From: CAWDZK01 sp963807005
GTDB lineage: Bacteria; Actinomycetota; Actinomycetes; JACCUZ01
Reading direction: 5' to 3'
Assembly (NCBI GenBank): GCA_963807005.1
Contig: CAWDZK010000006.1
Location: 558,001-622,000 of the forward strand
DNA: 64,000 bases
Part shown: positions 1-7,923 of the stretch, in pieces
Layout: each line of letters starts with the position of its first letter
How positions within the stretch are numbered: the stretch's first letter is position 1
Notes under the pieces: model-generated
What the model saw: only the letters and a program-made list of their open reading frames with translations
Database searches by the model: none
Told to the model about the DNA's origin: nothing
Program-made: the position numbers and the translations under genes

Positions 1-272
1 AGGTCGCCAACGTCGTCTGGTGCACCGGTTTCGGGCCGGACACCGACTGGATCCACCTGCCGCTCGGGGACGGTCGGTGGCCGACCCAGCACCGCGGGGT
101 CGTGACCGGCGTCGATGGCCTGTACTTCGTCGGCCTGCCGTTCCTGTACTCCTTCTCCTCGATGCTGGTGGGGGGTGCCGGGCGCGACGCCGACCACGTC
201 GCCCGGCAGATCCAGGCGCGGCAGCAGGACCGCGGCAGTGCGCCGGTCGGGGCCGGGTCCGCCGCTCGTTAG
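1..272 (+). CDS. C-terminal fragment of a flavin-dependent monooxygenase-like FAD oxidoreductase
   Basis: Only the last 89 codons are inside the window; the reading frame begins at base 3 and stops with TAG at 270-272. The visible residues VVWCTGFGPDTDWI, followed by GVDGLYFVGLPFLYSFSSML and an Arg-rich end, match the C-terminal end of CzcO/FMO-type NAD(P)H- and FAD-dependent monooxygenases, where the first motif sits in the FAD-binding core and the second closes the FAD domain. The substrate cannot be told. The next gene starts 40 bases downstream on the same strand, but no functional link is evident. Confidence 0.7.
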   Translation, partial: VANVVWCTGFGPDTDWIHLPLGDGRWPTQHRGVVTGVDGLYFVGLPFLYSFSSMLVGGAGRDADHVARQIQARQQDRGSAPVGAGSAAR

Positions 273-312
273 GCTCGCGGGCGTCCCGAGCCCCCTCACC
301 CGAGGTGAACCC

Positions 313-1875
313 GTGTCGCCCGTCCAGACCCAGGAGCACAACCCGATCCCCGAGCACCCGCCGGTCCCCGACCTGCGTGCCAGCGTGGAACGCGGCGGTG
401 CCGCCAAGTACCACGAGAGCAACGCGGCCAAGGGCAAGCTGTTCGCCCGCGAACGGGTCCGGCTCCTCGTCGACGAGGGGTCCTTCGTCGAGGACGGCGT
501 CTATGCCAACGTCGCGGCCGGAGACCTGCCGGCGGACGGTGTCGTCACCGGCACCGCCACGGTCGACGGACGCCCGGTGGCGCTGATGGCCAACGACTCG
601 ACGGTGAAGGCCGGCTCGTGGGGCGCCCGCACGGTGGAGAAGATCATCCGGATCATCGAGGTCGCCTACCGCACCGGCGTCCCGATGGTCTACCTGGTCG
701 ACTCCGCCGGCGCTCGCATCACCGACCAGATCGACCTGTTCCCCGGTCGCCGCGGCGCGGGGAAGATCTTCTGGAACCAGGTGCGCGCGAGCGGGTCGAT
801 CCCGCAGGTCTGTGCGCTGTTCGGCCCGTCGGCGGCGGGCGGCGCGTACATCCCCGCCTTCTGCGACGTGGTCGTCATGGTCGAGGGCAACGCGTCGATG
901 TACCTCGGGTCGGACCGGATGGTCGAGATGGTCACCGGTGAGAAGACGACGCTGGAGGAGATGGGCGGTGCGCGGGTGCACTGCGCCGAGTCCGGCGTCG
1001 GGCACTTCCTCGTCGGAACCGAGCAGGAGGCGCTGGACACCGTCCGGGCCTACCTGTCCTACCTGCCGTCCAGCTGGGAGGGGACGCCTCCGTCGGCAGA
1101 GCCGAGGCCCGCCCCGGCGAACATCGACCTGGCCGCGCTCGTGCCGGACAGCGAACGCCAGGCGTTCGACATGCGCCGCTACGCCAAGGGCCTCCTCGAC
1201 GAGGGGAGCTTCTTCGAGATCCACGCGCTCTGGGCCCGTGAGCTCACGGTCGGCTTCGGCCGGCTGGACGGCGAGGTCGTCGGTGTCGTCGGCAACAACT
1301 CGATGTTCAAGGGCGGCGTCCTGTTCGTGGACTCCGCCGACAAGGCGACGCGGTTCGTCCAGCTGTGCGACGCGTTCAACGTTCCCCTCGTGTTCCTCTC
1401 CGACGTCCCCGGCTTCATGGTCGGTTCCGTGGTGGAGAAGCAGGGCATCATCCGGCACGGCGCCAAGATGATCACCGCGATCTCCGAGGCGACGGTCCCG
1501 AAGATCTGCGTCGTGGTGCGCAAGGCGTACGGCGCCGGGCTGTACGCGATGGCCGGCCCCGGCTTCGAGCCGGACGCCACCCTCGCGCTGCCCAGCGCCA
1601 AGATCGCGGTCATGGGTGCCGAGGCCGCCGTCAACGCGGTCTACGCCAACAAGATCGCCGCGATCGAGGACGCCGACGAGCGCGCCGAGTTCGTGGCGAC
1701 CAAGCGCCGCGAGTACGACGAGGACATCGACATCGTCCGGTTGGCCAGCGAGCTCGTGGTCGATGACATCGTCACTGCGGACCGGCTGCGCGACGAGCTG
1801 GTGCGTCGGCTGCGGACCTACCGGAGCAAGGACCGGCACTTCTCCCGTCGCCGCCACGGCGTCACCCCGGTCTGA
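313..1875 (+). CDS. Acyl-CoA carboxylase beta subunit (carboxyltransferase)
   Basis: The 520-residue product is the usual length for beta subunits of propionyl/acetyl/methylcrotonyl-CoA carboxylases, which move a carboxyl group from biotin to an acyl-CoA. Two crotonase-fold carboxyltransferase halves are visible: the first carries SAGARITDQIDLFPGRRG and GPSAAGGAYIPAFCD, the second carries SDVPGFMVG and RKAYGAGLYAMAGP. The GTG at 313 is preceded by GAGGTGA (302-308) and agrees with family length; the frame is open further upstream to 115, but that extension overlaps the previous gene and is not family-like. No biotin-carboxylase alpha subunit is encoded nearby, so the partner must lie elsewhere. 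Acyl specificity cannot be assigned from sequence alone. Confidence 0.93.
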   Translation: MSPVQTQEHNPIPEHPPVPDLRASVERGGAAKYHESNAAKGKLFARERVRLLVDEGSFVEDGVYANVAAGDLPADGVVTGTATVDGRPVALMANDSTVKAGSWGARTVEKIIRIIEVAYRTGVPMVYLVDSAGARITDQIDLFPGRRGAGKIFWNQVRASGSIPQVCALFGPSAAGGAYIPAFCDVVVMVEGNASMYLGSDRMVEMVTGEKTTLEEMGGARVHCAESGVGHFLVGTEQEALDTVRAYLSYLPSSWEGTPPSAEPRPAPANIDLAALVPDSERQAFDMRRYAKGLLDEGSFFEIHALWARELTVGFGRLDGEVVGVVGNNSMFKGGVLFVDSADKATRFVQLCDAFNVPLVFLSDVPGFMVGSVVEKQGIIRHGAKMITAISEATVPKICVVVRKAYGAGLYAMAGPGFEPDATLALPSAKIAVMGAEAAVNAVYANKIAAIEDADERAEFVATKRREYDEDIDIVRLASELVVDDIVTADRLRDELVRRLRTYRSKDRHFSRRRHGVTPV

Positions 1876-1905
1876 GGTGCCCGGGGCGTCACGGCACCGG
1901 CGGCC

Positions 1906-1929
1906 GATCTGAGTACGCCGACGGGTGCG
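1906..1929 (+). promoter_or_regulatory. Upstream element, copy 1 of a duplicated promoter-proximal block
   Basis: The block reads GATCTGAGTAC, four variable bases, ACGGGTGCG. A near copy occurs at 2378-2401. Both lie 45-60 bases before the start of paralogous small membrane genes, and similarity continues to the start codons (GCCGATG shortly before each ATG). It is probably a promoter or operator duplicated along with the genes; its factor is unknown. Confidence 0.5.
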
Positions 1930-1961
1930 GTTCGCCGCCTCGGCCGCCGATGATCCCGGGT

Positions 1962-2363
1962 ATGGAGCCGACAGTGCTGGCGGGACCGGTCGAGTTCAGC
2001 CCAGGCGAGATCATGGCGATCGTCGCGGTGCTCGCGGTCCTCTTCGTGCTCCTGACGGCGCCGGGCTGGGCGATGGTCGGGTGGGCGTTCCGCCGCCGTC
2101 GGCTCGGCCGGGGCCCCGGGGGCACCGGCCGGACGTGGCCGGCAGTCGTCGGGGGCTGCGCCACCGGGCTGGTGCTCTGCGCCGGGGTCAGTGCCCTGGT
2201 GGCAGCGCTGGTGCCGCACACGTTCGTCTCCGTCGGGCTGGTGGCGGTCCTCGCGTCCTGGCTGGCCTGCTGGGTGCTCGCAGCAGCGCTCAACCGGAGC
2301 GCAGCGGGTGGCGAGGGGGCTGCCACGGGCACCGCCACGACGCCGGACGGCTGGGGTGGCTAG
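1962..2363 (+). CDS. Small three-helix membrane protein, paralog of the next gene
   Basis: A 133-residue hypothetical protein with about three hydrophobic helices: residues 14-37 (including LLTAPGW), about 62-83 and about 88-108. A basic patch (RRRRLGRG) follows helix 1 and the tail is Gly/Thr-rich. The ATG at 1962 is preferred over the in-frame ATG at 1950 because aligning its leader with that of the paralog at 2433 places the start here. The two genes share the TAPGW motif, the basic loop after it and an ACW motif in helix 3. No known function; possibly an accessory to the large membrane protein encoded two genes downstream. Confidence 0.65.
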   Translation: MEPTVLAGPVEFSPGEIMAIVAVLAVLFVLLTAPGWAMVGWAFRRRRLGRGPGGTGRTWPAVVGGCATGLVLCAGVSALVAALVPHTFVSVGLVAVLASWLACWVLAAALNRSAAGGEGAATGTATTPDGWGG

Positions 2364-2377
2364 GCACTTCGTCCCGC

Positions 2378-2401
2378 GATCTGAGTACCTGTACGGGTAC
2401 G
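2378..2401 (+). promoter_or_regulatory. Upstream element, copy 2 of a duplicated promoter-proximal block
   Basis: The block reads GATCTGAGTAC, four variable bases, ACGGGTACG, differing from the copy at 1906-1929 at one base outside the variable tetramer. It precedes the gene starting at 2433. In this copy the sequence contains two GTAC halves separated by CT, so a dimeric regulator is possible, but no factor can be named. Confidence 0.5.
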
Positions 2402-2432
2402 CCCGGCGCCTGCCCGCGCCGATGCTCAGGAC

Positions 2433-2801
2433 ATGGGACCCGAGATCTCCGGTACCGATGCCCTGGTCGTCCTCGCGCTGTGGGGCGGGGTCGTCGTCGT
2501 GCTGACCGCGCCGGGCTGGCTCGCGCTCGCGCTCGCCGCTGGCCGGCGCCGGGCGGCTCGAGGCCCGGGCAGCAGCTGGCCGGCCGCGGTGGCCGCAGCC
2601 CTGCTCGGCCTGCTGGTCTGCGCCGTGGTGGTGCCCGCCGTCGCCGACCGGGTGTCCGGTGCCGCCGGCACCGGGCTCGGACTGCTGGCCGGCTGGGGCG
2701 CCTGCTGGCTGGTGGCCCTGCTGACCCTGCGGCGCAGCCGCAGGGGCGGGCGGGTGCGTTCGGGCTACCCGTCGCCGGACGGGCGGGGGTGGGTGCGGTG
2801 A
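2433..2801 (+). CDS. Small three-helix membrane protein, paralog of the previous gene
   Basis: A 122-residue hypothetical membrane protein. It shares the order helix 1 with LTAPGW, basic loop (GRRRAARGPG), helix 2, and helix 3 with GACW with the gene just upstream, so the pair arose by tandem duplication including the upstream element. The C-terminal tail is Arg/Gly-rich and presumably cytoplasmic. Its TGA overlaps the GTG start of the next gene (GTGA), which suggests translational coupling to that zinc-ribbon membrane protein. Function unknown. Confidence 0.65.
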   Translation: MGPEISGTDALVVLALWGGVVVVLTAPGWLALALAAGRRRAARGPGSSWPAAVAAALLGLLVCAVVVPAVADRVSGAAGTGLGLLAGWGACWLVALLTLRRSRRGGRVRSGYPSPDGRGWVR

Positions 2802-5527
2802 TCGACGAGACCGCGCTGGCCGACCCGACCCGCTGCCCGGACTGCGGCGCGCCGCTGACCGCGGCCCGGGACGTCTGCCCGGGCTGCGCGCTGCCGCTCA
2901 CCGGACCCCTCGCCGGTCGTCTCTGGCAGGTGTCGCTGCAGGCCGACGAGCTGCTGCGGACGCGCTCCCGGCTGGTCGCCGAGCTGCGGACCCAGGGGGC
3001 GGCTGACGCGGCGCAGCCGGTCGACCGGTCTGCCGGGTCGTCCGTCGGGTCGCCGTTCGCCACGCCAGCGGCCGCCGGGACGGCGCGCCCGGTCCGGCCA
3101 CGGACCGAATGGTCCGCACGCCGGGTCCAGGAGCTCCTGCTCGCCCTGGGCGTCGGCCTGCTCGGCGTCGCGGCGGTGATCTTCGTGGCCGTGTCCTGGG
3201 ACCGCCTCGGCGTGGGCGGCCGGTCGGCCGTGATGGCCGGCCTCACCGGACTCGCCGGCTTCGCTGCCGTACGGGTGCACCGGCGGGGGCTGCTCTCCAC
3301 CGCCGAGTGGCTCTCCCTGCTGACGGTCGGGCTGGGCGTCCTGGACTGCTACGGCGCCCGCAGCGCCGGACTCGCCGGGCTCGCGGAGGTCGACGGCCAG
3401 GTCTACTGGGCCGGCGCCCTGGCCGTTGTCGCCGCTCTCACCGCGCTGCTCGCGGTCGTCCTGCCCACCCGGGTGCTGCCGGTGACGGCCGCACTGCTCA
3501 GCCAGATACCGCTGCTCCTGCTGGCCGACCACCTGGTCGTCGACTCCGCGCAGCCGCTCGCGCTGGCTGCCGCCCTTCTCGCCGTGCAGGCCGTCGTCGA
3601 CCTCGGGATCGCCGCCGCCTGGCCGGGCGGCTCGCGCACCCGCGACGCTCGCGTCGTCGTCGCGGTCGGGGGCGGCCTGGCGCACCTGCTGGCCACGCTC
3701 GCGGCCGGCGCGGCGGCGTACACCGAGGACGGCTCGCTGGTCGTCGGCACCGGGCTGCTGCTGGCCCTGGCCGGTGTCCTGGCGGTCGCGGCGACCCTCG
3801 CCGCCGGGCGGCCCCGGGCGCGCCCGGCCGTGCCCTCGCTGGACGGCCTCACCGCAGCCCTGGTCGTGGCCGGCGTCTGGGCGCCCGTCGTCGACCGGAC
3901 CCCGGACCGCTGGCTCGGTCCGGCGCTCGGGGCGGCGGCGCTGGCCCTGCTCGCGGCCACGCTGGCCCTGCCGGCCACCCGCCGTCAGGCCCCGGCCGGC
4001 GTGCTCCTCGCAGCCGGGCTGGTGCCGCTGCTCGCCGCGGCGGACGCCGTGGCGGACGCGGCCGAGCAGGCGCTGACGCCGATCGAGCGCCCCTGGGCCG
4101 GGACCGCCGCTGCGGCGGCGTGGGCGGCCGGCTGGCCGGACGTGCTGTCGCTGCTGGCGGTGGCCGCCGCGCTCGTCCTCGGCGGGTACGTACTGCGGCG
4201 CTATGCCGGTCGCGTCGCTGCAGTGCCGGTCCTGGCTGCGGCTGCCGCCCTGGCGGGCCCGGCGTCGGGCGCCGGCTACGCGGTGCAGCTCGGCCTGCTC
4301 GGGGTGCTCGGCGCCGCTCTTCTCGTCGCGGGTGCCCTGCTCCACCGGCGGGGCCAGGCGCAGCCGTCCTGGGCGGCGCTCGGCTCCGGCGCGGTCGCCG
4401 TCGGGCTGATGACCGCCTGGTCCTTCGCCCTGCCCGCCGCGACGATCGCCGCCCTCCCCGGCGCCGCCCTCGCCCTGCTCGCCGGAACGGCTGCGGCCCT
4501 CGGCGTCGAGTCCCTGCGGCCGTGGCGGGTCGCCCTGGTGACCGGGTCGCTCGTGCTCGGCCTGGTCGAGGCCGGCGCGGTGGCCCGCGACGGTGGCGCC
4601 GGCTGGCCGGCCGTGTGGTCGGTCGTGCTGGTGCTCGCAGTCGGCGTCGGGGTGGGCGTCGCGTCGGCGCTCGCACTGCGCACGGCGCCGACCGACGCCT
4701 TCTGGGGTCCGCTGCACACCACCGCGGTGATCGCGGCGGCGACAGCAGCGGTCGCCGGCACCGGCGCTGTCGCGCTCTGGCGGGACGTGGCCCTCGCGGG
4801 GAGCGGGCTGGCGGCGTCGTGCACGGTGGGCGTGCTCCTTGCCGCGACCGCCATCCCCGTGCCGACCGGCCGGCCGGTGCGTGGCGCCGTCCAGGTGGTG
4901 TCGGTGGTGACCGCCTGGCCCGCCCTCGCTGCCTCCGCGCTGGACGGGGACCGGCTCTGGGTTGCCCTGCTCGCCGTCGGGCTGGGTCTCGCCTTCGTGG
5001 CCACCACACCGCAGCGGCATGACGTGGGGTGGGCTGCGGGTCTGGTGCTCGCCGGCAGCAGCTGGGTGCGGCTGGCGCTCTCGGACGTCGAGGCTCCCGA
5101 GGCCTACACGGTGCCGGGCGGCGTCGCGCTGCTGGTGGTCGGCTTCCTCCGCCGCCGGCGCGACCCGGCGTACGGCTCGTGGCAGGCCTACGGCAGCGGG
5201 CTCACCCTCGCCCTGGTGCCGAGCCTGCTCCGGGCGGTCACCGACGCGGGTGACCTCCGCCCGCTGCTGCTCGCGGTCGTGGCTGCCGGGGTCGTCGCCG
5301 CCGGTGCGGTCCGCCGGCTGCAGGCGCCGCTGCTGCTCGGCGCCGGGGTGCTCGCAGTCGACGCGCTGGTGCAGCTCACGCCGTTGCTGGTCGCGGCGTA
5401 CGAGGTGGTACCTCGGTGGCTCACGATCGGGGGCCTCGGTCTGCTGCTGCTCGTCGCGGGGATGACGTACGAGCAGCGGGTCCGCGACCTGCGTCGGGTC
5501 GGGCGGCACGTCGCCCGGCTGTCCTGA
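2798..5527 (+). CDS. Zinc-ribbon polytopic membrane protein (SCO7613-type)
   Basis: This 909-residue protein begins with a zinc ribbon of two CxxC pairs (RCPDCGAPL and VCPGCALPL, about residues 10-35), then a charged segment, then an extremely Ala/Leu/Val-rich region with some twenty or more predicted membrane helices to the C-terminus. The architecture resembles actinobacterial proteins annotated as SCO7613 C-terminal-domain membrane proteins; their role is not known. The GTG at 2798 shares four bases with the preceding gene's stop and places the ribbon at the N-terminus. The frame is open upstream to 1925, but that part overlaps two real genes. Very large ORFs on the opposite strand here are compositional shadows. 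Confidence 0.75.
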   Translation: MIDETALADPTRCPDCGAPLTAARDVCPGCALPLTGPLAGRLWQVSLQADELLRTRSRLVAELRTQGAADAAQPVDRSAGSSVGSPFATPAAAGTARPVRPRTEWSARRVQELLLALGVGLLGVAAVIFVAVSWDRLGVGGRSAVMAGLTGLAGFAAVRVHRRGLLSTAEWLSLLTVGLGVLDCYGARSAGLAGLAEVDGQVYWAGALAVVAALTALLAVVLPTRVLPVTAALLSQIPLLLLADHLVVDSAQPLALAAALLAVQAVVDLGIAAAWPGGSRTRDARVVVAVGGGLAHLLATLAAGAAAYTEDGSLVVGTGLLLALAGVLAVAATLAAGRPRARPAVPSLDGLTAALVVAGVWAPVVDRTPDRWLGPALGAAALALLAATLALPATRRQAPAGVLLAAGLVPLLAAADAVADAAEQALTPIERPWAGTAAAAAWAAGWPDVLSLLAVAAALVLGGYVLRRYAGRVAAVPVLAAAAALAGPASGAGYAVQLGLLGVLGAALLVAGALLHRRGQAQPSWAALGSGAVAVGLMTAWSFALPAATIAALPGAALALLAGTAAALGVESLRPWRVALVTGSLVLGLVEAGAVARDGGAGWPAVWSVVLVLAVGVGVGVASALALRTAPTDAFWGPLHTTAVIAAATAAVAGTGAVALWRDVALAGSGLAASCTVGVLLAATAIPVPTGRPVRGAVQVVSVVTAWPALAASALDGDRLWVALLAVGLGLAFVATTPQRHDVGWAAGLVLAGSSWVRLALSDVEAPEAYTVPGGVALLVVGFLRRRRDPAYGSWQAYGSGLTLALVPSLLRAVTDAGDLRPLLLAVVAAGVVAAGAVRRLQAPLLLGAGVLAVDALVQLTPLLVAAYEVVPRWLTIGGLGLLLLVAGMTYEQRVRDLRRVGRHVARLS

Positions 5528-5587
5528 GTCGCGAAACGCGCCGCACGGCATCCATGCGGTGAGCGTCGTTGTGCCTACGATGCGTCC

Positions 5588-6262
5588 ATGACCCGCGTGC
5601 TCCTGGCCGAGGACGACCAGGCGATCTCCGAGCCGCTCGCGCGCGCCCTGCGCCGCGAGGGCTACGAGGTCGAGGTGTGCGAGGACGGGCCGGGCGCGTT
5701 GGAGTCGGCCACCGGAGGAGTGCCGGTCGACCTCGTCGTGCTCGACATCGGGTTGCCCGGCATGGACGGTCTGGAGGTGTGCCGCCGGCTGCGAGGCGAG
5801 GGCAGCGGGGTGCCGGTCCTCGTGCTGACGGCGCGCATCGACGAGGTCGACACGGTGGTCGGCCTCGACGCGGGTGCTGACGACTACGTCACCAAGCCGT
5901 TCCGGCTGGCCGAGCTGCTCGCGCGGGTCCGTGCGCTGCTCCGGCGCGGCGGCATCGAGATCGCCCAGGGCGTCCACGGCGTCCGCATCGACGTCGACTC
6001 GCACCGGGCCTGGATCGACGAGCAGGAGCTGTCGCTGACGGCCAAGGAGTTCGACCTGCTCCGGGTGCTGCTCCGTGAGAGCGGCAAGGTCGTGACCCGC
6101 GAGCAGCTGATGCGCGAGGTGTGGGACACCGCCTGGTGGGGGTCCACCAAGACGCTCGACATGCACGTCTCGTGGCTGCGCAAGAAGCTCGGCGACGACG
6201 CCGCCAACCCGCGCTTCATCACGACCGTGCGAGGCGTGGGCTTCCGCTTCGAGCGCGAATGA
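5588..6262 (+). CDS. OmpR-family response regulator
   Basis: 224 residues: an N-terminal receiver domain (1-115) and a C-terminal winged-helix DNA-binding domain (about 125-222). Acidic-pocket residues E8, D9 and D10, phospho-acceptor D53 (VVLDIGLPG) and K103 (TKPF) are all present, so it should be phosphorylatable. The effector domain shows the family's TAKEFDLLRVLL, TREQLMREVW and TVRGVGFRFE. The partner sensor kinase starts 40 bases downstream on the same strand. Targets are unknown; the divergent GtrA gene and the purK operon are neighbours but not evidently linked. Confidence 0.95.
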   Translation: MTRVLLAEDDQAISEPLARALRREGYEVEVCEDGPGALESATGGVPVDLVVLDIGLPGMDGLEVCRRLRGEGSGVPVLVLTARIDEVDTVVGLDAGADDYVTKPFRLAELLARVRALLRRGGIEIAQGVHGVRIDVDSHRAWIDEQELSLTAKEFDLLRVLLRESGKVVTREQLMREVWDTAWWGSTKTLDMHVSWLRKKLGDDAANPRFITTVRGVGFRFERE

Positions 6263-6302
6263 CGCGGGCACTCCTGCCGGCGTTCCCGGTGGCGAGCCTG
6301 CG

Positions 6303-7286
6303 TTGAGGACGAGGATCCTGGCGGCGAGCGTGCTCGTCGCCGTCGTCGCTCTCGTTGCGACGGCCCTGCCGCTGGCGGTCCTGGCGCGGTCCGGGCGGGA
6401 CGTCTCCACCGGGCTGGTGGTCACGGTCGCGCTGGCCGGAGCGTTGGTGGCCGTCGGGGCAGCCGCTGCGGTGGGCCTGCTGCAGGCGAAGGTGCTGCGG
6501 TCGGCCCTGGGCGGCCTGCAGCGGCGGGCCGAGAGCCTCGGGTCAGGTCAGATGCGCGAGCCGCTGCGGACGTCCGGGATCTCCGAGGTCGACCGCGTCG
6601 CCGAGCTGCTCGAGCGCAGCGCGGACCGGATCGACCGGCTGATCGCCGCCGAGCGCCAGTTCGCCTCGGACGCGTCGCACCAGCTGCGGACACCGCTGAC
6701 GGCGCTGTCGATGCGCCTCGAGGAGATCATGCAGGCGGAGGACCAGGAGACGGCCCGTGAGGAGGCCGGCTCGGCGCTGGCCCAGGTCGAGCGGCTGGCC
6801 ACCGTCGTCGAGCACCTGCTCGACGGCGTACGGGACAACAACCTGCGAGCCGGCCCGGTGCCGCTGGACGAGATCGTGCTCCAGCAGGTGGTGGAGTGGG
6901 AGCCCGCTTTCGCTGCTCGGCAGCGCGTCGTCCGCGCCACCGGGACCCGGGGGCTGGTCGCCCTGGCCACGCCGAACGGGCTGTCCCAGGTGCTCGCGAC
7001 GCTGCTCGAGAACAGCCTCATCCACGGCGCCGGCCTGGTCACGGTGTCGACCCGGTCGACCGGGATCTCGCTGGTGGTCGAGGTCTCCGACGAGGGGCCG
7101 GGGGTGCCGCCGGAGCTCGGCTCGCGGATCTTCGAGCGGTCGGTGAGCGGGCGACGGGGGACCGGGCTCGGGCTGGCCGTCGCCCGCGAGCTGGCCGAGG
7201 CCGACGGCGGCCGGCTGGAGCTGGTGCAGCAGAAGCCGGCGATGTTCGCGCTGTTCCTCAGCGCGGCGGGAGCGGGTCCTCGCTGA
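6303..7286 (+). CDS. Sensor histidine kinase, partner of the preceding response regulator
   Basis: 327 residues with two N-terminal membrane helices (about 4-28 and 37-60) separated by only about 8 residues. There is thus almost no extracellular sensor domain; sensing is probably within the membrane or through a partner. A HAMP-like linker follows, then the H-box SHQLRTPLTAL with phospho-acceptor H126, an N-box (LLENSLIHG) and G-boxes DEGPGVPPEL and GRRGTGLGLAV. The start is TTG at 6303; no ATG or GTG gives a full first helix, so TTG is the best choice but is not proven. The last 29 bases overlap the convergent GtrA gene. Confidence 0.9.
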   Translation: MRTRILAASVLVAVVALVATALPLAVLARSGRDVSTGLVVTVALAGALVAVGAAAAVGLLQAKVLRSALGGLQRRAESLGSGQMREPLRTSGISEVDRVAELLERSADRIDRLIAAERQFASDASHQLRTPLTALSMRLEEIMQAEDQETAREEAGSALAQVERLATVVEHLLDGVRDNNLRAGPVPLDEIVLQQVVEWEPAFAARQRVVRATGTRGLVALATPNGLSQVLATLLENSLIHGAGLVTVSTRSTGISLVVEVSDEGPGVPPELGSRIFERSVSGRRGTGLGLAVARELAEADGGRLELVQQKPAMFALFLSAAGAGPR

Positions 7287-7758
7287 GGTCCAGCTCGTCG
7301 TCCCGGGTGCCGCGCACCACGTGCGGGAGCAGGGCCGGGAACACCCACCGCCGGTAGGACCAGAACCGGAAGGTCGTGCCGAGCACCAGCCCGACCCCGT
7401 TGGCCGCGATGTTGTCCGCGAGCCGGCCGGTGAAGTCGAGCACGTAGTGCGAGACCGCCAGGCAGGTCAGCGCGATGACCAGCCCGACGCCGTTGAGCAG
7501 GAAGAACAGCGCGTACTCGCGCTGGACCGTGGAGCGCCCGCGCAGGCGGAACGTCCAGGTGCGGTTCCCGGCGTAGGCGACCGTGGTGGCGATGATCGTC
7601 GAGACGGCCTTGGACGTGAGCGGCTTGTCGGTGAGGTGCAGGAACAGGTTGAACAGGCCGACGTCGACCACGAACGCCACCCCGCCGACCACCCCGAACT
7701 TCATCAGCTCACGGATCAGGTGGCCCAGCCGGTAGTAGGCGGCGAGCAGGGCCCTCAC
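7258..7758 (-). CDS. GtrA-family membrane protein
   Basis: 166 residues with four predicted membrane helices and the GtrA signature: FGVVGGVAFVVDVGLFNLF in helix 1, then YAGNRTWTF and TTFRFWSYRRWVF. GtrA proteins are thought to help move polyprenyl-linked sugars across the membrane or to modify cell-surface polysaccharide. The position beside purK is common in actinobacteria. The start is GTG at 7758, without a clear ribosome-binding site. The 165-base gap to the divergent acyl-CoA dehydrogenase must hold promoters for both. Confidence 0.88.
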   Translation of the reverse strand: MRALLAAYYRLGHLIRELMKFGVVGGVAFVVDVGLFNLFLHLTDKPLTSKAVSTIIATTVAYAGNRTWTFRLRGRSTVQREYALFFLLNGVGLVIALTCLAVSHYVLDFTGRLADNIAANGVGLVLGTTFRFWSYRRWVFPALLPHVVRGTRDDELDLSEDPLPPR

Positions 7759-7923
7759 GGGAGGGTCAGCGGTGCGGCGGCCACGCGGATGAGCCTAACG
7801 CCGGGACCGGGACGACCGCGGACGTGGCACCATGGCGACGTACGACGTGACACGCGCACGCAGGTCCGCGTCCCAGGTGACACACCCCGTCGCCGCACAG
7901 CACCCCCATCGCCAGGAGATCCC

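Noticed and set aside
115..312. Upstream extension of the acyl-CoA carboxylase gene to 115
   Set aside because: The extension overlaps the end of the monooxygenase gene and has no carboxyltransferase similarity; GTG 313 has a ribosome-binding site and family length.
2765..6424. A 1219-codon ORF on the minus strand
   Set aside because: It is antisense to the zinc-ribbon membrane protein and the response regulator, has repetitive Arg/Gly/Gln/Asp composition without any domain, and follows from GC-rich codon bias on the coding strand.
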